Of a stretch of 64,000 nt of DNA, positions 24,463-36,800 are shown one piece after another. Source of the stretch: Owenia fusiformis (lineage: Eukaryota > Annelida > Polychaeta > Sabellida > Oweniidae); contig CAIIXF020000008.1 of the NCBI GenBank assembly GCA_903813345.2, forward strand, positions 14,308,822 to 14,372,821, in the 5' to 3' direction. Under the pieces are notes generated by a model. It was not told the origin of the DNA. It worked only from the letters and a program-made list of their open reading frames with translations, and did not search any database. Numbering within the stretch: position 1 is the first letter of the stretch; every line of letters begins with the position of its first letter. The position numbers and the translations under genes were made by a program.

Positions 24463-27400
24463 ATGCCTTCAATAGAGAACAAAGGAGAAACAGAAGAAGA
24501 AGATATGGAGCAGGATAGTCCAGAGAGTGAGAAAAGCGATGATGATGAGTCCGATTCAGGCTCAGCTTCGGAAGAATCGGATGAAAGTTCAGGTAAATAT
24601 TTCGGATTTTTGTGGTGCGCGGGATTCATCATTCAGTTGTTTAATCGGCAGATTTGGACTCTGTAACCAAAAATAAACAGTACCATTGCCATCACATTAG
24701 GTTTTAAATAAAACTTTTGAAATTACTTATTTTTGAAAGTGAAATTCATCTAATTTTATCAGTCACACCATGGGCTTTCAACTAGAAGGGTAGGCAACTT
24801 CCCATATTTCATACATAAACATTGCCATGGGTTTTCAAAATTGGAGAATGTACACATTCCAAGAAAATCTTATTTTGTACTTTTTATTGATGATTAAAAG
24901 AAATAACTCAAAAATAAAAACATGATCTTCTACATACAGTGGGGGGCATAAACACGCCCGGTGATCGTGAATATGGGACGGAGGGGGGGAGCAGGCAATT
25001 TCTGCTAGGAAATTCAACAAATCTGGAAGATTTATTTTTTCAAGAAAAAGTTTACTATTGAATTGCTAAATGGATAGGCGCACGGTATGGTAGAATATGT
25101 TAGGTTTTCTGGGATTTTTTCTGAAACGATACGCATCTAAGGTATGAGATCTATTAAAAAAGGCGCAAGGCCATCAACAGGCACAAATCAACGTTTTTGC
25201 TATAAATCAAGCAACAATGGTCTGGACGACCTGTAATAAATACTTGTAAGTGATGTTATCATAACTAAATTAATGTCATTGCTGAATTTATAAAATAAGT
25301 TTCCATATGTGAAATAAAAAATAATCGAAAATAATGAATTTGGGACGGAGGGGGGGGAGGGGACGGAGGGGGGAGCAATATGTATATAAGACATGATTAG
25401 AGATGTTTCGCGACTTTAAGTCCTTTTACTCCAAATGTCCCCATTTTTCAGTCTCCAGGGGTATATCATCCAGTTTCTTACTAAGTTAATGAGTTCTTTT
25501 TTCAAATACAAGAATTCGTGTGAAGTTGTTTCACTTTATAGAATTATTACTCCCCCCCCCTCCGTCCCCTCACCCCTCTGTCCCATTTTAATTATTTTCG
25601 ATTATTTTTTATTTTACGTATGGAAACTTATTTTATAAATTCAGCAATGACATTAATTTAGTTATGATAACATCACTTACAAGTATTTATTACAGGTCGT
25701 GTAGTCCATTGTTGCTTGATTTATAGCAAAATCTTTGACTTTTGCACGTTGGTTGCGTTGCGCCTTTTTTAATAGATCTTATATCTTAAAATAGTATCGG
25801 TTGAAAAATAATCCTAGAATACCTAACATATTTTATCATACCGTGCGCTTATTCAATTTGCAATTCAATCGTAAACTCTGTCTTGAAAAATAATTTTACC
25901 AGATTTGTTGAATTTTCTATCGGAAATTGCCTGCTCCCCCCCTCCGTCCCATTTTCACGATCACCGGGCGTGATAAAGAATTACAAAACCTATGGAAATT
26001 ACATGTTGTCGCATATGTGATAAATTCTTACCTCAGTGTATTCAGTGCTCTATTTTCTCCGTCATAGTAAGTCCAGATATAGTGGAATTTGTGTCCATAA
26101 TGACAAATAAAGAACTTAAAAATTTGATGTGGAATTCACATGTTAATGCCGACTCTTCAAATGTTGAGGTGATTTTGGAGCCAGATTACGCCGCAATGTG
26201 GGTTGGCTCCCAGAATGCAACATGACACGTGTCAGCTTTCAAAATGCCATTCCGCCGTTTTGAAATACGTCACGAATAAATAAGGTTACTTGATGTTGCA
26301 TTCTGGGAGTCAATCCTCCTTGGATCACAAACATGGCGATTCATGAAAACATTAGTCCGATTTGGTAGGGATTTATCCATCATTTGCAGGTATGAGGCTT
26401 TGGATTCATTTATTGTGCTACTTAAAGTGGATGGGAATTATTTTTCTACCACTTGGGAGAGTTTGAGACATGAAACTTAGAATTTAGCTCATTGTGACAA
26501 CTTTTGAGGGTTGAGATTTATTTTTGTCCCCCACTTTACATCTTGATAATTTAATAAAATTTGGAATTCATCATAATTATGACAATACAGAAAGTGAACA
26601 TTCTCCCACAAATTATGTTTTTATTGGAATGTGTTCTTGAATAATTACCCACAATGCAATACTCAAAGAGAACATCTTGATAACTCTTATTCTTATTGGT
26701 CTCTTTTGTTTACTTTTATATGATATTGAATATATTTTATGCTTCAATCATATTAAAAATTGATTTTTATTCAAAATAATACTAAAACATATACATTTAT
26801 CTAATACTTATTGAAATATTGCCATAAAAGGGAAGCATGTCATTGCTCATTTTGAAGGTCTCATGTTATTACATAGAGTTGCATACCCTTCTAGTTGAAA
26901 GCCCATGGTCACACTAGTCAAAGGTACAGTTCCACTTACATTGTGGTCGTGCAATCCAACTATTTTTCAGGCAGTGTTTCTGCAACATTGAAGAAAGTAC
27001 TACGCACTGCACACTTACTGTACTTCCAATTAATTTTGCGAAATTTGAGAAAACATGATTTCGCTGCTATCAAATTTCGTGAATTTCACAAAGTACACCT
27101 ACTACTACGTTATCTTGGTCACGCTGCATCTTAACTTTTTTACATCATAATATTTTGGTTTATTTGATCGAATAAGCCACTGTTACAGGCATCGTTACTT
27201 TAAGTATCCCATTTATCGCCTAAAAACACTTGAAGAAGCTGGAAACTAATTGCAAGCGAAAAATACCAGGAGTATAGTAAATGACGTGCATCAACGCATT
27301 CCTGAGTATATTTGGATTCTTAATGTGTAGTCGAATCCCCAATTGTATATGGGTTTATCAGCAGATTTTCTAAATGATTTTCATTTTACATTGGGAATAT

Positions 27401-30400
27401 CTCCACACTTTTCAAGATTTCGGAAGGGGAATCCGCTGAATTTGCAGAGCCTGGATAGATGGAGGAATTAAGCGATTTAAATCGAAAATTTCCTTTTTAT
27501 GCCAATTAAACCATACGATTTGGGGTACAAATACATAAAAATAAATAGCTGATTAATAGAATTTTTTATGGAGTTAAATCCCCAATCTTATTTTACCGCA
27601 ACACTGCCAACTTTGGGTTCTGGTCATGTAAAACACTTCCAACCAAAGAGAACAAAAGTTCCAACTCCCTTAGAAAACCTTGTAAATTTTACAAACATTT
27701 TAGATTTTCCTAAATACTATAATAAATGTTGTGACCTGGAATGTACACATTATTGTCAAAAATCTTTAGTTTTCCGCAAATATAGTTTGAAATGAGCCAG
27801 ATGAACCATTGATCATTTTTTAACTACAACCAAAAATTTTTATGCTTGTTTGAATGCATGACTTTTCGAGCAGAACAATTTTCTGCTTTTGAACATGCAG
27901 TGAAAACATGAATTAATGATTAGTAATGAATGAAGTCATTTCTGAAGAGAGCAAAATTGCCTAGAAAGTGCCTCAAAACAGGAGATTTTATGTCTACATT
28001 ATTATTTTATAGGTAATTGTTTGATTTTTATTTTAGAACTGAATGAATCAGAATGTGACTCAAGAAGAATAGAGCATCTGGATGATATGTTGGAGTTGGA
28101 AAGACAGTTTGATAACCTAAAAGATCAGTAAGTTAATACTTTTATGCCTTTCTTCAAACTTTTCTAATCCTCCATTTTTAAAACAGACACATACTTCAGT
28201 GCAAATTCAACCGATGAATATATTTATTCAAAATGTATCATGCATTTAAAAACAATAATCTATGAAAGTCAATAACTTAATATTTTGAAAATAAAATGGC
28301 CCAGTAGAGATAAATACAATGCATGATATACTGGTATTTGATATCTGTTTCATAAAATTTTTGAAAACAGTCCAAATGAATCATAAATATTGGGTTTAAC
28401 CAAGATATAATGAATCTAAATGTTTTAGATTGTACACAGAGCGACTGACTCAAATTGAATCCAAGCTTGAGGAAGTGAGGGCCAGTCGAGCCCCTGAATA
28501 TCTACAGCCATTAGCAAGACTCCAAGAAGAGATGAGAATAAGAATAACTGTTGCTGGTAGGTGATTTCTTTCCAATAAAGATGATATTGCTGGAATGATT
28601 CTTATAAAAAGTTGTGCATTTTTGATACTAGTAACAGTATGGGTTCAGTGCATCAAAACTTAACTGGGATGGAGTGAAGCCATCCATCAGTCTGTCAATT
28701 AGAGAAATATCTTGAGGGTGGGTTTCGTTCATATCATTGCTGAATAGCTTTGTAATCTCATAATTGAAATCAGTGTTATTTTGCATTATGAGATGTATGT
28801 GTTTTAGACCAATTGAAAGAGCTTTCCAAATTAAATACCTAAATCTCACATTGTGTTAAGCTGTAATGATGTTTGTCATAAAGTATTTACATTGTTTGCT
28901 CCAGGTATCCTGCAACAACATAGAATTGTAAATATAGAAAATAGATATTGTAGTGAAAAAATAGCAACAGAACAAAATTATGCGGTAAGTAGTCAACTAC
29001 ATATAACATGTATATTATAAGTTCGTCATTAGTGCTCTCATCAGTAACTGTAATTTAATCTGATGAAATTGTTCATGATATTTCCACTCTGATCGTTAAT
29101 ATCATAAGCTATACAGTAGTTCAGTAAAATGCCCTGAAAATTGCTGAGATCTAACCTAAATATTCTCATTCGAATCTGTTCATTTTAGAGAGCTTTTATA
29201 TAGGTGTTCATGGGTTTTATGCGACACATAATTGTATTTTCAAAACTGTACATGTGATCCATTTTTGTGTTATATTTTTAGAGTGAAAAAGAACTATTAT
29301 ATGACTCTGTCAAAAATGATTTAGAAGATAAAATAAGGAGGTTAGAAGAGGACAGACACAATATAGATATATCATCAGGTAAGGTAGCAGAAATAACTGT
29401 TATTGTAATCATTAATATGAAAATAAGAAGAGGAAGTAAAGAATTTGATTGTTGAATACGATGAATGCTCTGAAATGTACAAAAATGATTGAATTGCTTG
29501 TTAAGATGTATCTAGAATTTCCGAATGAATTTATATAATATGAGTTCAATGTGGAGGTATGTGATAGACTGTATATATCCAAACATTAAAATTGATTTTT
29601 GTATTGTATCATGATTTTATAGATTTATGGCAAGAGTCTCAAAAATGTCAAAAAAGTAAGCGACGGAAATCTGACCCATCAAATCCAGATCGCCGACGTA
29701 AACCAACTACTGTGTCAGGGCCTTATATAGTATACATGTTGAAAGATGTAGATATCATTGAGGATTGGTCTACTATTAAAAAAGCTGTGAAGCAATCTCA
29801 GAGAACTAAAAAAGATAATAAAAGTAAGTGTTTCATTTTATTTTAGTACAGTAATTTGTTTTAATTTCAATCCAGGTGGAAATGTTTTTAGTTTATTTGA
29901 TTACTTTGGCCTTAACATTTTCAGTCCGATAACTTCATTTAAATGTTTTGTTTTATAGTCCAAAGAGCTGACAAATACCCTCACACAGCCAGGTATGATG
30001 ACGGCAAGCTGTTTTACGAGGGGGACTGGTACAGTAAAGGACATCATATCATTATAGATAACAAAAAAGAATCACCAGTACAGTATGTAGTCAATTTATT
30101 CCTAAAATGTAAAAGTTAAACTTAATATGGACCTCCCTTTTCTCAACATCATTTCTTCAAACATCTTTTAAAAATATGTTGTTTTCAAGGAAAAGATAGT
30201 ATTTAAACAATATGGACTGATAGTGTACTTGAGTATCTCTATCTTTTTTGTCACGGCGGTTGGTGTTCGGTGTCTGTAGCAAATGGCAGGTGATGACAAT
30301 TTGCATGTTAATGCCTCTTTCATATATACCGGTAGCTTTAGGATTTTCCATTTCTACAGTACCAATGAAACACCTGTTAAAAACTTCAAAATTGAGTTTC

Positions 30401-30546
30401 ATGTGTCTTCTCACAATTTCAGCGCTACAGTGACTGCAATCAATACTGGGGAAGTCTGGGTTAAAAGATTCGATGGTGAAAAATCTAAACTTTACATTGC
30501 ACAACTACAGAAAGGAAAATATACAATACGTCATGTGCCATACTGA
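24463..30546 (+). CDS. BRMS1/BRMS1L, Sin3-HDAC complex subunit
   Basis: Eight exons in phase: 24463-24592, 28037-28127, 28429-28556, 28905-28984, 29282-29378, 29623-29823, 29959-30082 and 30423-30546 (324 aa). The N-terminus is highly acidic and Ser-rich. The Sds3-like core includes [19 protein letters not shown], the coiled coil [11 protein letters not shown] and [10 protein letters not shown]. It ends [13 protein letters not shown] as in vertebrate BRMS1L. The human proteins are subunits of Sin3A-HDAC1/2 corepressor complexes; the core coiled coil mediates dimerisation. The length agrees with the family (246-323 in human). Intron 1 (3.4 kb) contains the nested transposons at 24769-26907. 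Other introns are short. Confidence 0.96.
24769..26907. mobile_element. CATGGG-terminus TIR element, full-size copy (P-like?)
   Basis: Perfectly flanked by the 7-bp direct repeat gtcacac (24762-24768 and 26908-26914). Termini begin CATGGGCTTTCAACTAGAAG and match as inverted repeats over about 31 bp with one mismatch. No transposase is visible, so it is non-autonomous. It contains a second, nested element (24953-25972), and without it would be about 1.1 kb. The interior also has an inverted pair ggctcccagaatgcaacat / atgttgcattctgggagtc (26194-26320). A 7-bp duplication and CA(T)-starting termini recall the P superfamily, but this is inference. It lies in BRMS1L intron 1. Confidence 0.82.
24953..25972. 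mobile_element. Foldback element nested in the CATGGG element
   Basis: Flanked by ataaa (24948-24952 and 25973-25977). It starts cacgcccggtgatcgtgaa and ends with the inverse. Arms of about 420-440 bp (24953-25390 and 25548-25972) are inverted copies along nearly their whole length, separated by about 160 bp. Each arm carries two blocks of gggacggaggggggg-type sequence (as ccccccctccgtccc on the right). No ORF of note. The transcript of this intron could form a long double-stranded stem. Confidence 0.78.
30232..30330 (+). repeat. Dispersed ~100-bp repeat family, copy 3
   Basis: Plus-strand copy (ggttggtgttcggtgtctgt to gcatgttaatgcc) in BRMS1L intron 7, about 90 bases before the last exon. 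Confidence 0.7.
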
Positions 30547-33500
30547 AATCACTCATATATATTTCAGTGTAAATTATCATTATACATCTCCTGGATTTCG
30601 TATAAACATTCTGTATGTTTTATGTACTCTTCATGTATACCTCGACTTTACTATGTGAGTCAAAATGCTGTTGGACACAGAAATACAATATTTGAGGAGA
30701 GTCACTGAATATGCCTATCAAAAGGATCCTTTTTGACTGCAACATTAAAACATCAAATTTTAAAAATTACGAGGGTAATAAACATTGTTCTCTTTACCTA
30801 AATAAATAAATCAGACATTCTGCTTTTATCCATCATTGAAAGGATTGAGTGAGACTCCAAACGAAGGAAGTGATTTCCCAAAATACAATCAAATTCAAAT
30901 TCCCTACCCGCTCTGAGAAAGCTAGTATTTTCAAGTCCTTACTCACACGAAGAAGTACCAAGTCAAAATCCCATCCAATTAGGAGGTCTCAAGGCAAACC
31001 TTTAAATGGTGCATTATGCAAAGCAGAAATGCATCGGGAACTTTGACATTCAGAGAATATTGACCATGTAAACTTCGAAATTAAGAGACAAACCTATTAA
31101 AATTCCATCAATTGTCACTTTACATAGAAACTGTAATGTTAAGACTTAATTTTGTGGTTCATTTGAATAATGCTACATATTACTTATCACCGTAATGCAG
31201 ATTTACATTACCGTAAGTTTATTCAATTGTCACTGTGACTACCTCACAACTTATAATTATGTAAGGCTAGGGTAAATAATATATAACATGTTTAGCAGCT
31301 TGCCATACATCCATTTTAAATAACATACACAAATTACATTTATAGGGAAAGTAAAACATGATTGTATGTTTAATCAATTTTGACAGAAATATTTGTCATA
31401 TTTTACACAATTATTCTGTTGAATATCTAAAATGGACAAAAATCTTCCCTCTATCCTTCAAAAAAAGCTAAACATGAATTTTTATTTACTTTAGCCTTAA
31501 AAAAATGTGTAAATTCTTTAGTATAAAATATGGATTTTTTCTGAACCATGATTGCATTAAGAAAATTCTCAGAAAGTTAGAAATATCTATGACCATTTGA
31601 TGGACCAGCAAACTTATGCGTGTAATATTCTTGTAGAGTTATCACTAGCCAGAGTACATTGTTTGGATGCAGTTTAATTTACTACTTATTTCTTAAAAAT
31701 GCAGACTGACCCTCAAAGTCAACATATTTTAGTTACTTATCCTACTTTGAAATGATAAAGTTATGATAAGAAATTGATCAGTGTTGAATATTTGACCAAA
31801 CATGTAAGTTATGTGAGCAGTAGAAAAATAAAGATAAGTGTTATTATTCTGAGGTTGGTCTCCCGGCCCAATTAAAGTATTGACATTAGGGTTGGTCTGC
31901 ATATTTAATCTATTATTGTTAAAGATCATATTATAATGAAGGTAAATTTTAAATGTTTGTGGGAAAAGTTATTTTTTAAATATCACATTGTACATATGTA
32001 TGTATTGTAAATATTGTATATTTCTAAAATAAAGGAATATGAATCTAATAGAAACAAGTATCATGTACATTTATGTATACTTTTGTTTATTGGGTTTAAT
32101 ATTATTACATACTATACAGTAGATTGTACATCCCCTCATTTCCCTGTACAGACATCTTAAACATAATTTTCGTGAATGTATGATTATATTTAATTCCATT
32201 ATCCATGAGGTTGTAGTAATTCACTTACAAATAAATAGCTGAGAAAATAATATAGAATAAAAATTCAGGTAACCACCAACAACAGTCAATTAGATATCTG
32301 AAAGAGGAACTGAAAAACGTCATATTTTGAGGCATATACTTCAGAGGGGTGTATCCTTATGTAAGTTTTATACTATATTTTGTATCCTGTCACACAAGTT
32401 AAGCCTTCTGTGAAGTTCTGTCAGACAAAGTATGATGCAAGTCAAAACATTCAATAGACAGAATGATAGAGGAAAGTGTATCACATTTCAATATACATTC
32501 AAAGTCAGTGAAAGACCTGTTTTGGCATAAATGGTGTATATACTGTAGAATTATACAAGATCTAAAAGAATAGACAGGTTAACCTACAGTATGATTAGTA
32601 TGGAATTACTTTTCAAAAAATATGGAAGACAGACATGATAAATACAGGATATAAATAAATCAAGAACAAAAATTAATGTTACATCCGAGTGGTAATTCAT
32701 CTGGAGTGCATGTTTGAATTCATTTTTGAACCAATTTCCTGATTCTAATTTGCTAGATTCCTAATTTTTCAATACTGAGAAGTGAAAATATCTCAAATGA
32801 GGCAAACTACATGTTCATGCAAAATTTCTGCTTAGATACAGGCATACAGTAACAGTACAGTACATGTATTATGTACATGTCTCATAAATAAAAAAAATTC
32901 TCAGTTACATATCCCATCAAATCCTATATCTTAACTAATTATCTTAGTTAATCTTGGCTACATTAATTAATATTCACAACATGATTGCATTCAAATACAA
33001 GATTTCAAACTATGAATTCCTTCTTTTCTTTGTATTAAAGGTCAAGAGTAAATCAGTTTAACATACAATACAGTTTTACAGTAATTCTGAGAAAATTGAC
33101 TCAGTACTCATACTTTCATATTTTACAATTCAGTGAATATGACATTAACTTTACTGTTTGAAATTTGCAAAAAATGACCCTCTTGTCTTATTTGTGCCCT
33201 CCAATGTCACACCAATGCCCCCAGTAAACTATAGCAAGGCATCTTGTATGAGCTATATGTACCTGTGATTTCTTGTAGTCTTGCTTCATCCCCTTCAGTG
33301 ATCTCTCCACCAATAGGACAACTGTCGAAATTTAAAATTACATATCACCCTGTTGAGAATGTGTTTTCACCCTGTCAATGTGATGAAATGTTGACATTTT
33401 GATTGAAATAGCTAAAATGTAATGAAATGTTGACATTTTGATTGAAATAGCTAAAATTAGGATTTTGTACGCTGTTGATAAATGAGAGATCACTGCCCTG

Positions 33501-33895
33501 CCTCTGTTCTCTCTAAAACACTGGTTGGGGACAAGATATTGGGGGTGTGACCAGAGAATTGATGCAAGATATCAATACATGAGGCACTTGACAATACAAT
33601 ATATGTCATAAAATTGTACATTTGAGTAATCTGATGAAAAAAATAATTAGACATAAAATGTACGATCTTTTTGTTTACTAATGACAGAAAATCCTCCATA
33701 TTATTCATATTTTAGAAAAATGACATATAAACATACTTCTGTACAAATCTCTAGATTACATGGTTTATGGCACTATGATACTTTTCTCACAAAAACTAGC
33801 CTTAGGAACTATTATGCGCCAATATTCAGAAAATGGTGAAAACACCATAGTTAGTAACTGCCAAATTAACCCAATTTACAGTACTGTAAAGTAAT
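30547..33895. other. BRMS1L 3' region and spacer to DCAF5
   Basis: Possible BRMS1L poly(A) signals are AATAAA at 30801-30806 and 32028-32033. The remainder is AT-rich. A 41-bp tandem duplication (gaaatgttgacattttgatt core) lies at about 33378-33460. The minus-strand gene DCAF5 ends at 33896, so the two genes converge. No further coding exon was recognised on either strand. Confidence 0.55.
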
Positions 33896-36800
33896 TTAAT
33901 CTGCAGGATTTTGATCTTGCTCCTGATCTTCTTGACTTATTCTTCGATAATGACGACGGGCACGCTCGACTCGTCGACTGAAACGTTTAAATTCCGACCA
34001 TACAGATTGTACATTATTAGATGCAGCTGTCATTGAGGAACCAGCTGAGTTGGAATCTTTTTTATTCCCCCTGCTTTCTTCATCAGTTTTCCAATGATTG
34101 AAATCTACTGTTTTAGTATTGTTTTCAATGGTTGATTTAGAATTGTCGGAAGTATAACAAATTTCAGTGCTAGTGTTTTGATGTTCAGAGTTTCCAATGT
34201 GTTTACTGTTTTTATTTGCATTTAGTTTTATTTGATTCCTTGACGTTTCTGATCTTGGAATAGTTGTTCTTTTAATAGCACGGGACTTAATAGCTGTAAA
34301 ACCAATATTAGATGATGTGTGAGTGGAGCCAGGTGTCAACATTTCATTGGTTTCTATGTTTGGTACAGCTGAGTCTTTTGAGGTGTGTGGCAATTGGGGA
34401 CCTATCATTTTGTCCTTATTCAAGATGTCATTCTTTGGTAATTGGGGACCAATCATATTGTCAGTTGTATCCAGTTTGATTGGAATTTCAATCTCTTGGT
34501 GTATACTTTCTAAGTCTAGGCTTTCAACTTCAATGGGTGTACTACTCTCATTTGGTGCTGTTTCACTAGATGAGCTTTCACTTCGTAAAGCTTCATAACC
34601 TAAGTTACACAATTCATTAGAATCCAAATTCCTCAGTCGAGATCTCATTTGTTTAATATGGCTCATAATAGATTTCTTTTGTCTGGTATCTGCCTGCATT
34701 TGCTCCAAGATGTCAATAGAAGCATTGTCCCCTGACTCACTAGAACTACTTGTATCCACAATATCACCACTTCCTATTGTGACTTTACAAACTTGTTTGG
34801 GAGGTTTTCTCTTTAATACTGCTGAGGAGTCAGACTCTGAATCAGATGATTCAGAAGAAACTATCGTGTTTGTGTATCGTTTCCGTTTAGTTTTAAGTTT
34901 CTTTATGGTCTTGGAAGATGCTTGTTTTTCTTTATACTCTCTACGTTTTTTGGCAATTAACTCTGCAATACGTGCTCGTCGAGCGACAATATTATTTTCT
35001 GTTTGTGGAGTTCTGCTCCTTTCTGCTTCTGATTGGTCAATTCGATTTATGACATCATTACTCAGCTGCTGCGTTCTACCAGCCATAACACTAGCGAAAG
35101 CAGCAGAAAAAGGACTGATGCGTCCTGCATCGGAATCAGAGCCTGTGGCAGTACCTTGAGACAGCTCATCTCTAATTTGTTGAATAGCTGTGATGTCATC
35201 AACATCTGTGTCTGATGAGACATCACTGGAAGACCAGCCTTCGAGTTCACGCTGCACAAGTGAGTCAAAGAAAGCCATCATTCTGGGATCCTCCTCCATG
35301 GAGCCATCTGTGTAATCATGGCTCATCACCTGGAATTGTTGAAAAAATACCTACTGTATATACAAATTCCAAAGTGGTATATGATGGAGTTGTAACAAAT
35401 ACAGGATATGATTTGTAACACTGTCAGACTGTTATAGTGACAGGCCACTATTATTGACAAACAGATGGACAAACAGACAGACAAGTAAGTGATTGTAGTT
35501 GCTCCATTATTCAATTTTGACCTTTAGGCCCTGTAGACACTTATAGCACACTCTCAGACATGTCAGGTTCTTCCATAAGTAACTGTGTATAATCTTTAAA
35601 GTGTGTCATGCATATAGGCATGTTTTATGTGCAATGTAATGCCCAAATAACACATGTTCCTGACACGTCTGGGAGGTGACAACATCAGTCAAACTAGGCA
35701 TTAGCATGCAAAATGTCACCACCTGCCATTTCTTAAAGACACCATTTGTTACAGACGCTGAACACGGTCTACAAAAACTTGGAGACTATATCAATATGTT
35801 ATGTTGTGTTGACACTGAGATATCAGAACATTGCTGAAGAGGCTCCAAAAATTCCTCCTTTCAACAATTGTCCCATGTGAGTAGCAGAAATATAAAGTTC
35901 ATTCACTGATTAATCTATCAATAATTGTAATTTTAAACCATTTACCTCTCCTGATCTGAGTACTAGGTTTATATACTCCTCATGTGAGTACATGGACCTC
36001 TCTTCTACACGATTCAGCAAGGTTTCCTCATTCAGGGTGCCTGGCAGAGGGAAAGGGCTCCATACCTAGAACAGTATACAAAATTATTGACTCCCATTGA
36101 GGAAGACAATCAACCCCACCTCTTAATGTAATTAAAATATCAAGAATGTTGAATCTGTCCTTGTTAATATATTTTCACCAACCTGCGCAGCAAGGAAAGG
36201 ACTTAAGGAGTGTGGCCTATTGAATCTAATAATAGATCCATATTTCTGAGCTACATGTAGTCTTCACATGCTTTCTATGAAACAGTTGCATACCAGTTAT
36301 AAGGACACACTTTTACTTGAAAAAATCATTATTGATGCTTGCATTTTTATTAAGAGAGATCAATCTGAAATATAATTCAATAAACATTGTGATAAAATCT
36401 AAAGATTTTCACTAACTTACTTTTATAACTTTCTCCACTCCTGATGAGATGAGAAGGTGATTGTCTGGGTTGAATCTGACTTGATTCACTATAGACCTGT
36501 GTCCTGCTAACACAAAGTGGGCCTGGTCCACCTCTTTAACTGCAATCAGAATATAAGACCCATATAAACAATAAGATTGAACAAACTCTAATGATGAGAT
36601 GAGAAGGGGATTGTCTGGGTTGAATCTGACTTGATTCACTATAGACCTGTGTCCTGCTAACACAAAGTGGGCCTGGTCCACCTCTTTAACTGCAATCAGA
36701 ATATAAGACCCATATAAACAATAAGATTGAACAAACTCTAATGATGAGATGAGAAGGGGATTGTCTGGGTTGAATCTGACTTGATTCACTATAGACCTGT

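Noticed and set aside
25992-26225. 77-residue frame inside the CATGGG element
   Set aside because: Short, without a transposase motif, and located in the non-coding right flank of the element.
34710-35159. 149-residue plus-strand frame opposite the DCAF5 tail
   Set aside because: It is the complement of a Ser/Asp-rich coding exon. It has no splice context or recognised domain.
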